DNA of 64,000 nt from an uncultured Bacteroides sp. (GTDB lineage: Bacteria; Bacteroidota; Bacteroidia; Bacteroidales; Bacteroidaceae). The notes under the pieces are model-generated. The model saw only the letters and a list, made by a program, of their open reading frames with translations. It had not been told where the DNA came from and searched no databases. The stretch is taken from assembly GCF_963675905.1 (NCBI RefSeq), contig NZ_OY780936.1, positions 3,109,946 through 3,173,945 of the forward strand, written 5' to 3'. Positions 54,541-61,062 of the stretch are shown in pieces; position 1 is the first letter of the stretch, and every line of letters starts with the position of its first letter. Position numbers and translations under genes: made by a program.

Positions 54541-55833
54541 ATGAATTTTGTAGAAGAATTAAAATGGCGTGGAATGGTGCACGATATGATGCCCGGCACA
54601 GAAGAGTTATTAGCAAAGGAACAAGTTACTGCTTATTTAGGTATTGATCCAACTGCTGATTCATTACACATCGGCCACCTGTGTGGTATAATGATGCTGC
54701 GTCACTTCCAACGTTGCGGACACAAACCATTAGCTTTGATTGGTGGTGCTACAGGTATGATCGGTGACCCTTCCGGAAAATCTGCCGAAAGAAATCTACT
54801 TAACGAAGAAACTTTGCGCCATAATCAGGAATGTATCAAAAAACAATTGGCTAAATTCCTTGATTTCGATTCAGCTGCATCTAATGCTGCCGAACTAGTG
54901 AACAATTACGACTGGATGAAGAACTTTTCTTTCCTTGATTTTGCAAGAGAAATTGGAAAGCACATCACAGTAAACTATATGATGTCTAAGGATTCTGTAA
55001 AAAAGAGACTTAGCAGTGAATCAAGCGCCGGAATGTCTTTCACAGAATTCACTTATCAGCTATTGCAAGGATATGACTTCCTTCACCTTTACGAAGCCAA
55101 AGGATGCAGACTACAAATGGGAGGTTCTGATCAATGGGGTAATATTACTACGGGAACAGAATTAATTCGCCGTAAGGCAGGAGGAGAAGCTTACGCTTTG
55201 ACTTGTCCTTTAATCACTAAAGCAGATGGCGGTAAGTTTGGAAAAACCGAATCGGGTAACGTTTGGTTGGATTCTAAATATACTTCACCTTACAAATTCT
55301 ATCAATTCTGGTTGAATGTAAGTGATGACGACGCTGCTAAATACATCAGGATATTCACATCTTTGGAAAAAGAAGAGATTGATTCATTAATTGCAGAGCA
55401 CTCAGAAGCTCCTCATTTGCGTACACTTCAAAAGCGTTTAGCAAAAGAGGTAACTATCATGGTTCACTCCGAAGAAGATTACAATGCAGCTGTTGATGCT
55501 TCAAACATTCTTTTTGGTAATGCAACATCTGACGCTTTAAAGAAACTGGATGAAGATACTCTTCTTGCAGTATTTGAAGGTGTTCCTCAATACGAAATTT
55601 CCAAAGAAGCGCTTTCTGAAGGAATAAAAGCCGTAGACTTGTTTACTGAGAACGCTGCAGTATTTGCATCAAAAGGCGAGATGCGTAAACTGGTTCAAGG
55701 CGGTGGAGTTTCATTGAACAAAGAAAAGCTTGCAGCCTTTGATGAAGTAATCAATACAGAGAATCTATTGGATAACAAGTACTTACTAGTTCAAAAAGGA
55801 AAAAAGAACTATTATCTGATTATCGCAAAATAA
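54541..55833 (+). CDS. tyrS: Tyrosyl-tRNA synthetase
   Basis: This 430-residue class I synthetase charges tRNA-Tyr. The HIGH motif is [10 protein letters not shown] (about residue 40), and the KMSKS-equivalent is [11 protein letters not shown] (about 232). The tyrosine-binding stretch is [29 protein letters not shown], split across residues about 171-199. A C-terminal S4 RNA-binding domain ([14 protein letters not shown], about 383) is present. It is transcribed alone from a clear promoter and followed, after 77 bases, by tRNA-Gln. Confidence 0.98.
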   Translation: MNFVEELKWRGMVHDMMPGTEELLAKEQVTAYLGIDPTADSLHIGHLCGIMMLRHFQRCGHKPLALIGGATGMIGDPSGKSAERNLLNEETLRHNQECIKKQLAKFLDFDSAASNAAELVNNYDWMKNFSFLDFAREIGKHITVNYMMSKDSVKKRLSSESSAGMSFTEFTYQLLQGYDFLHLYEAKGCRLQMGGSDQWGNITTGTELIRRKAGGEAYALTCPLITKADGGKFGKTESGNVWLDSKYTSPYKFYQFWLNVSDDDAAKYIRIFTSLEKEEIDSLIAEHSEAPHLRTLQKRLAKEVTIMVHSEEDYNAAVDASNILFGNATSDALKKLDEDTLLAVFEGVPQYEISKEALSEGIKAVDLFTENAAVFASKGEMRKLVQGGGVSLNKEKLAAFDEVINTENLLDNKYLLVQKGKKNYYLIIAK

Positions 55834-55849
55834 AAAATATCTTAAAAAG

Positions 55850-55881
55850 TTTGGAAGATACAGCCTTTTCAGCTATCTTTG
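55850..55881 (+). promoter_or_regulatory. tRNA-Gln promoter with both -33 and -7 boxes
   Basis: TTTG (55850-55853) and TATCTTTG (55874-55881) are separated by 20 bases, a perfect Bacteroidetes promoter. Transcription would begin about 55888, some 23 bases before the tRNA. Confidence 0.85.
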
Positions 55882-55910
55882 CATCGCTTTTTAAGGAAAG
55901 CTATTAAGTT

Positions 55911-55981
55911 TGTCTCATGGTGTAATGGTAGCACTACAGTTTTTGGTTCTGTCAGTCCAAGTTCGAATCTTGGTGAGACAA
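55911..55981 (+). tRNA. tRNA-Gln (anticodon TTG)
   Basis: The 71-base cloverleaf has acceptor TGTCTCA paired with TGAGACA, anticodon stem ACAG/CTGT with loop TTTTGGT (anticodon TTG), and T arm CCAAG/CTTGG around TTCGAAT. The U1-A72 start is usual for tRNA-Gln. CCA is not encoded. Confidence 0.96.
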
Positions 55982-55988
55982 CAGAAAA

Positions 55989-56027
55989 AAGTCTTAATTA
56001 TCAAATGATAATTGAGACTTTTTTTTA
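55989..56027 (+). terminator. Terminator of tRNA-Gln
   Basis: AGTCTTAATTATC and GATAATTGAGACT form a 13-bp stem with one G-T opposition and an AAAT loop, followed by TTTTTTTT. It begins 8 bases after the tRNA. Confidence 0.92.
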
Positions 56028-56158
56028 TTCCCCTTCATTAGGTAGAATAATCTATTCAAACGTATCTAATTATCAGTCAAAAGCAATATTTACATGAAAT
56101 GGAACAAAAATGACATATAATTGGATCAATTTTACCACATAAAGAATAATCATTTTAG

Positions 56159-56166
56159 TAACTTTG
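56159..56166 (+). promoter_or_regulatory. Bacteroidetes -7 box for kduI
   Basis: TAACTTTG followed by CAATG fits the -7 consensus and lies 43 bases before the kduI ATG. No clear -33 TTTG is found at 19-21 bases upstream. Confidence 0.5.
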
Positions 56167-56208
56167 CAATGTAGCCATTTATATAAACTACTAAAATCCA
56201 TATAAAAG

Positions 56209-57051
56209 ATGAAGACAAATTATGAGATTCGTTATGCTGCGCATCCAGAAGATGCAAAGAGCTATGACACAAAAAGAATTCGCAGAGATTTTCTGATCGA
56301 AAAAGTATTTACTGCAAATGAAGTAAATATGGTATATTCAATGTACGACCGCATGGTTGTTGGTGGTGCAATGCCTGTTGGTGAAGTTTTAAAACTAGAA
56401 GCTATTGATCCATTGAAGCAACCAATTTTCCTTCGTAACCGCGAAATTGGTATGTACAATGTAGGAGGCCCTGGTATTGTAAAAGTAGGTGATGCTCAAT
56501 TTGAATTAGATTTCAAAGAAGCTCTTTATTTAGGATCGGGCGACCGTGAAGTTACTTTCGAAAGTAAAGACGAAAAGAATCCTGCTAAATTCTACTTCAA
56601 CTCATTGACAGCTCACAGAAACTACCCTGATAAGAAAGTTACTAAGGCTGACGCGGTAGTTGCAGAAATGGGATCTCTTGAAGGATCAAATCACCGTAAT
56701 ATCAATAAAATGATTGTAAACCAGGTATTACCTACTTGCCAGATTCAGATGGGTATGACTGAGCTTGCTCCGGGAAGTGTATGGAACACAATGCCAGCGC
56801 ACGTTCACTCTCGTCGTATGGAAGCTTACTTCTATTTTGAAGTACCAGAAGATCAGGCTGTATGTCACTTTATGGGTGAAGTTGACGAAACTCGTCACAT
56901 CTGGATGAAGGGCGATCAAGCTGTTCTTTCTCCAGAATGGTCAATTCACTCTGCCGCTGCAACACACAACTACACATTTATCTGGGGTATGGGTGGTGAG
57001 AATTTAGATTATAGTGATCAGGATTTCTCAGCAATCACAGATTTGAAATAA
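56209..57051 (+). CDS. kduI: 5-dehydro-4-deoxy-D-glucuronate isomerase
   Basis: This cupin-type ketol-isomerase converts the unsaturated uronate product 5-dehydro-4-deoxy-D-glucuronate to 3-deoxy-D-glycero-2,5-hexodiulosonate in pectin and glycosaminoglycan breakdown. The 280-residue protein opens NYEIRYAAHPEDAKSYDTKR. The zinc-binding region WNTMPAHVHSRRMEAYFYFEV (about 192-212) supplies histidines and a glutamate, and GDQAVLSPEWSIHSAAATHNY adds the last histidine. It is followed 31 bases later by kduD, which takes its product. Upstream substrate could come from the PL10 pectate lyase at 18 kb. Confidence 0.97.
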   Translation: MKTNYEIRYAAHPEDAKSYDTKRIRRDFLIEKVFTANEVNMVYSMYDRMVVGGAMPVGEVLKLEAIDPLKQPIFLRNREIGMYNVGGPGIVKVGDAQFELDFKEALYLGSGDREVTFESKDEKNPAKFYFNSLTAHRNYPDKKVTKADAVVAEMGSLEGSNHRNINKMIVNQVLPTCQIQMGMTELAPGSVWNTMPAHVHSRRMEAYFYFEVPEDQAVCHFMGEVDETRHIWMKGDQAVLSPEWSIHSAAATHNYTFIWGMGGENLDYSDQDFSAITDLK

Positions 57052-57082
57052 TTACTCTAAAAACATAAAATCATATAAATCA

Positions 57083-57877
57083 ATGGCAAATTTTTCATTA
57101 GAAGGTAAAATTGCACTTGTAACAGGTGCTTCTTACGGAATTGGTTTCGCTATTGCTACAGCTTACGCAAAGGCAGGAGCAACAGTTGTATTCAACGATA
57201 TCAAACAAGATTTGGTTGATAAAGGTATTGCTGCTTACGCTGCAGAAGGTATCAAAGCTCACGGTTATGTATGTGATGTTACTGACGAAGATGGCGTAAA
57301 CGCTATGGTAGCTCAGGTTGAAAAAGAAGTTGGTGTTATTGATATCCTTGTTAACAACGCAGGTATCATCAAACGTATTCCAATGATTGAAATGAGTGCT
57401 AAAGATTTCCGTCAGGTTATCGATATCGACTTGAATGGCCCTTTCATCGTATCAAAGGCAGTTATTCCTTCAATGATCAAAAAAGGTCACGGTAAAATTA
57501 TCAACATCTGCTCTATGATGAGTGAACTTGGCCGCGAAACAGTATCTGCTTATGCAGCTGCTAAGGGTGGTTTGAAGATGTTAACTCGTAACATTGCTTC
57601 TGAATATGGTGAATTCAATATTCAATGTAATGGTATCGGCCCAGGTTATATCGCAACTCCACAAACTGCACCATTGAGAGAAAAACAAGCTGACGGTTCT
57701 CGTCATCCTTTCGACTCTTTCATTATTGCTAAAACTCCTGCTGCTCGTTGGGGAACTCCTGAAGATTTGGAAGGTCCAGCTGTATTCTTGGCTTCTGATG
57801 CTTCTGACTTCGTAAACGGACATGTTCTTTATGTAGATGGTGGTATTCTGGCTTATATTGGTAAACAACCTCAATAA
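57083..57877 (+). CDS. kduD: 2-dehydro-3-deoxy-D-gluconate 5-dehydrogenase
   Basis: This NAD-dependent short-chain dehydrogenase of 264 residues reduces the KduI product to 2-keto-3-deoxygluconate. The cofactor loop is TGASYGIGFAIA (residues 14-25). The catalytic residues are the Ser of INICSMMSELG and the YAAAKGG motif (Tyr and Lys, about 154-158). NNAGIIKRIPMIEM follows the usual SDR pattern. It is encoded 31 bases after kduI in the same operon and ends with a hairpin before the DUF4861 gene. The pair fixes the locus as uronate catabolism. Confidence 0.96.
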   Translation: MANFSLEGKIALVTGASYGIGFAIATAYAKAGATVVFNDIKQDLVDKGIAAYAAEGIKAHGYVCDVTDEDGVNAMVAQVEKEVGVIDILVNNAGIIKRIPMIEMSAKDFRQVIDIDLNGPFIVSKAVIPSMIKKGHGKIINICSMMSELGRETVSAYAAAKGGLKMLTRNIASEYGEFNIQCNGIGPGYIATPQTAPLREKQADGSRHPFDSFIIAKTPAARWGTPEDLEGPAVFLASDASDFVNGHVLYVDGGILAYIGKQPQ

Positions 57878-57896
57878 TTAACAATATAATACCAAT

Positions 57897-57932
57897 GTGC
57901 CGGTGTACCTCTGAAAAGAGATTCATCGGCAC
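57897..57932 (+). terminator. Hairpin between kduD and the DUF4861 gene
   Basis: GTGCCG and CGGCAC close a stem that continues with CTCT/AGAG around a GAAA loop. It is followed by GTTCGTTTTATAG, a moderate T-run. It may reduce transcription of the DUF4861 gene relative to kduID. Confidence 0.65.
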
Positions 57933-57959
57933 GTTCGTTTTATAGTATAAGCAACTATA

Positions 57960-59186
57960 ATGAAAAAGACAATCTTTTTATTATTTGCAGCATTTGCGGC
58001 TGCTTCTTGCTCAAGCAGCAAGAATATTAATGTAAAGGTAACTAATGTTTCTTCGCTTGATAGAAATAAAGAAATGGTAGAGGTTTCAATGGCCGAAATC
58101 AGCACTAAGTTACATCTTGCAGATACAGCTCAGGTTATAGTTCTGGATAAGAATGATCAGCAGGTTCCTTATCAGATTACTTATGACGCAAAGCTGATTT
58201 TTCCTTCAACCGTTAAGGCTAAATCTTCTGAAGTATATACGATAAAGACCGGAGTTCCCGAAACATTCAACACGCTTACTTTCGGAAAACAATTTCCGGA
58301 ACGTGTAGATGATGTAGCGTGGGAAAACGACCGTATTGCATTCCGTACTTATGGTCCGGCTCTACAGGCAAACGGCGAGAAAGCATTTGGATATGACATT
58401 TGGGTAAAAAGAACAAACGACCTTGTTGTTGAAAACAGATATGCTATGGAACTTGACGATAGCACTAATGCCGAAATAAAAAGGTTGGCAGTAACAGACC
58501 CAGCAGCTTCGAAAGCTTTAAGAGAAAGAACTTCATATCACTTTGATCACGGAAACGGACTGGATTATTATAAAGTTGGTCCTACGCTCGGAGCGGGAAA
58601 TTCTGCCTTCCTGGTAGATGGTGAAATGGTTTATCCATATTGCTACAAAACACAGGAAGTTCTGGATAACGGCCCACTACGTTTTACTGTAAAGCTGGTT
58701 TATAATCCACTTAACATCAAAGGAAATTCTGTTATCGAAACACGTATAATCTCTCTTGATGCAGGCTCACAACTAAACAAGGTAACTCTTTCTTTCAGTA
58801 AAGTTAATGCAGTTATGCCTTTGGCTAGCGGTATTGTAGTTCACACCGGAAGCAATGATTATAAAATGTCTGCTCAAAAAGGTTATATTGCTTACGCAGA
58901 CCCTAAAGATCCGGTTAACGGACAAATTTATGTGGGAGCTGTTTTCCCTGCTAATGTAAAGGAAGCTAAGTTTATTCCTTTTAAAGGAGCTGAAGCTTCT
59001 AAAATTAAAGATGGAGCAGAAGGACATGTAACTGCAATCAGCGACTATGAACCGGGCTCTGAATTCCTCTATTACTTCGGTGCAGGATGGAGCAAATGGG
59101 GTTTCAACTCATCGGCCGACTGGTTTAAGTACGTAGATGAATTTGCACAAAAAGTACGCACTCCGCTAACTGTAACAGTTAAATAA
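57960..59186 (+). CDS. DUF4861-family lipoprotein
   Basis: This 408-residue exported protein has a lipoprotein signal in residues 1-17 (FLLFAAFAAASC), with cysteine 17 as the likely lipidated residue. The mature protein is beta-rich: NINVKVTNVSSLDRNKEMVEVSM, RTYGPALQANGEKAFGYDIWVK and GPTLGAGNSAFLVDGEMVYPY are typical of DUF4861. That family often sits in pectin and rhamnogalacturonan loci of Bacteroidetes; its activity is not established. It follows kduID after a hairpin and shares the strand. It is followed by a terminator. Confidence 0.82.
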   Translation: MKKTIFLLFAAFAAASCSSSKNINVKVTNVSSLDRNKEMVEVSMAEISTKLHLADTAQVIVLDKNDQQVPYQITYDAKLIFPSTVKAKSSEVYTIKTGVPETFNTLTFGKQFPERVDDVAWENDRIAFRTYGPALQANGEKAFGYDIWVKRTNDLVVENRYAMELDDSTNAEIKRLAVTDPAASKALRERTSYHFDHGNGLDYYKVGPTLGAGNSAFLVDGEMVYPYCYKTQEVLDNGPLRFTVKLVYNPLNIKGNSVIETRIISLDAGSQLNKVTLSFSKVNAVMPLASGIVVHTGSNDYKMSAQKGYIAYADPKDPVNGQIYVGAVFPANVKEAKFIPFKGAEASKIKDGAEGHVTAISDYEPGSEFLYYFGAGWSKWGFNSSADWFKYVDEFAQKVRTPLTVTVK

Positions 59187-59209
59187 AGCATACTGATTTA
59201 TAATACAGG

Positions 59210-59242
59210 AAAACTGTTCTGAATACTCAGGGCAGTTTTTTT
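59210..59242 (+). terminator. Terminator after the DUF4861 gene
   Basis: AAAACTG and CAGTTTT close a stem with an inner CTGA/TCAG pair, running into TTTTTTT. It starts 24 bases after the stop codon. Confidence 0.85.
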
Positions 59243-59279
59243 ATTTTCCGGCCGGATTATTTCAAATATCTCCTGAATA

Positions 59280-59377
59280 CTTTTTAGCGACCTGCGCAGG
59301 TCGATTCTGCGAGTTGCGCAGGCTGTTAAATCGAGTTGCGCAGCTCACTTTCACGAGTTGTGCAGGTCGCTAAAAAG
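59280..59377. repeat. Array of four TGCGCA/TGTGCA palindromes at 22-bp spacing inside an inverted repeat
   Basis: TGCGCA starts at 59293, 59315 and 59337, and TGTGCA at 59359, exactly 22 bp apart each time. Three of the four cores are preceded by GAGT. The outer ends form a 19-bp inverted repeat (CTTTTTAGCGACCTGCGCA and its complement with one difference). T-runs lie on the left and A-runs on the right, so it is not a normal terminator. The region holds no gene. Confidence 0.85.
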
Positions 59378-59513
59378 ATTACACAGGCAATTTATAAAGA
59401 TCCCGTTATTGTTTTATAAATAGACTAGTGAGAATAATTATTTAGTAAGAGAGCGATTGAAAAACGATCAGATATAAACGGAGAATTTAGGTGAAACCAG
59501 AAAAGTAAAACAA

Positions 59514-60440
59514 TCATTCATCCGGCAAGATAGCCTTCAGATTGCGCATAAGGCCGTCATACTTTGCACGTTTTACGGCAGAGCCTTTGAATAAAACACG
59601 ATATTGCTCTACAGTCAAAGCCTTCCAGTCTTCCTCCTCCATAGAAAGAAGCGCCTCAGAAGGTTCAAAATCTGCAATCTGATGAGGAGAAGCAAACCTA
59701 TTCCAGGGACAGCATTTCTGGCAATCATCACAACCATACAGATGATTACCCATTTTCGGGGTTATTGCAGGCTCTATATCGCCTTTATGTTCAATAGTCA
59801 GGTAAGATATGCAGCGATTAGAGTTAAGGAGAAATGGCTTTTCTAAAGCCTTCACAGGACATGCATCCAAACAGCGAGTACAATTACCGCATTTGCTCTG
59901 TATTGGGGAATCATAATCAAGCTCAATATCCAGAAAAATTTCACCCAGAAAGAAATAGGAACCCGCATTAGGAATAATCAGCTGAGTGTTCTTTCCAATC
60001 CATCCAAGACCGGCTTTTTGTGCCCAGTAACGATCAAGAACGGGTGCTGTATCGCAAAAAACTCTCCCGTTTACGGGTGCCAGGTGTTCATTAATGAAGT
60101 TAAACAGTTCTGTAAGCTTGGCTTTCATTACCTCATGGTAATCTTTTCCATAGGCATAATAAGCAAACTGTAGCTGTTCTTCTCTCAGTTTGTGCGAAGG
60201 GTAATAGTTCAGCGCAACAGAGACAATACTTTTAGTTCCTTCCACCAGCAAGCGCGGGTCACATCGTTTATCAAAGTGATTATTCATGTAATCCATTCCT
60301 GCCTGATTGCCATCTGCAAGCCATTGTTCGAGATACTCCATACTCTCTCCTACAGCATCTGCACGAGCAATACCACAAGCAGAAAAGCCGAGGCGTAAAG
60401 CTTCGGCTTTTATTTGTTGAGAAAGTAGTTCTTCATTCAT
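59514..60440 (-). CDS. queG: Epoxyqueuosine reductase
   Basis: This cobalamin-dependent enzyme completes queuosine in tRNA. The 308-residue protein begins LSQQIKAEALRLGFSACGIARADAV and has GKDYHEVMKAKLTELF (about 95). The [4Fe-4S] motifs are CGNCTRCLDACPVKALEKP (about 186-204) and CDDCQKCCPWNRF (about 237). The cobalamin-binding middle domain (GLGWIGKNTQLIIPNAGSYFFLGE) is intact. It overlaps the polysaccharide deacetylase gene by one base. QueA, which makes its substrate, is at 27.4 kb in another transcript. Confidence 0.96.
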   Translation of the reverse strand: MNEELLSQQIKAEALRLGFSACGIARADAVGESMEYLEQWLADGNQAGMDYMNNHFDKRCDPRLLVEGTKSIVSVALNYYPSHKLREEQLQFAYYAYGKDYHEVMKAKLTELFNFINEHLAPVNGRVFCDTAPVLDRYWAQKAGLGWIGKNTQLIIPNAGSYFFLGEIFLDIELDYDSPIQSKCGNCTRCLDACPVKALEKPFLLNSNRCISYLTIEHKGDIEPAITPKMGNHLYGCDDCQKCCPWNRFASPHQIADFEPSEALLSMEEEDWKALTVEQYRVLFKGSAVKRAKYDGLMRNLKAILPDE

Positions 60441-61048
60441 TATAATAACTTAAACTGATAACCTAGCTCAAGTAACCATTCTATAGAACGAGGTAAAGCA
60501 TATTTCATGTTTTCTTCGGACTTCAGTGAATCGTGAAAGGTTATAATGGAACCATTACGAACATAATGCTTCACCTTTTCAAAAACCTGCTCGCCATTTA
60601 GTTTATTACTATAATCACGAGTTACCAAATCCCACATTATTATCTTATACTTCTTCCTGAGAACATAATACTGGTGAGCTCTCATGTGACCATGCGGCGG
60701 GCGAAAAAGATCTGATTTAATCATCTCATTTGCCTTATCGGTATTGGCCAGATAATTCTTCGTGAGATACTCAAATCCTCTGATATGATTAAATGTATGA
60801 TTACCCACACGATGACCGCGTTCAATAATCATTTTAAATTCTTCAGGGTGTTTGCGCACATTATCTCCTACCAGAAAGAAGGTAGCTTTAATTCCGTATT
60901 TATCTAATAAGTCTAATACCCAGGGAGTTATTTCGGGAATGGGTCCATCATCGAAAGTGAGATAAACAGCTTTCTCTTTCGGATCCATTCTCCAAATAGC
61001 CCCCGGATAAAGAGCCCTTATTAACTTTGGGGGTTGTTCAATAAACAT
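60440..61048 (-). CDS. Polysaccharide deacetylase (carbohydrate esterase family 4)
   Basis: This 202-residue NodB-homology protein shows the metal-binding motifs AVYLTFDDGPIPEITP (about residue 28), GHRVGNHTFNHIRGFE (about 77, the H-x-x-x-H pair) and FRPPHGHMRAHQYYVL (about 118). TFHDSLKSEENMKYALPRSIEWL follows near the end. It probably removes N-acetyl groups from peptidoglycan or another glycan. No signal peptide is visible, which is odd for an enzyme acting on the wall, although the N-terminal IRALYPGAIWR could hide an anchor. It is coupled to queG by a one-base overlap. Confidence 0.88.
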   Translation of the reverse strand: MFIEQPPKLIRALYPGAIWRMDPKEKAVYLTFDDGPIPEITPWVLDLLDKYGIKATFFLVGDNVRKHPEEFKMIIERGHRVGNHTFNHIRGFEYLTKNYLANTDKANEMIKSDLFRPPHGHMRAHQYYVLRKKYKIIMWDLVTRDYSNKLNGEQVFEKVKHYVRNGSIITFHDSLKSEENMKYALPRSIEWLLELGYQFKLL

Positions 61049-61062
61049 CTTTTTTTATTCAA

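Noticed and set aside
59280-59377. CRISPR array for the 22-bp periodic repeats
   Set aside because: The conserved unit is only 6-12 bases, spacers are too short, and no cas genes are present in the window.
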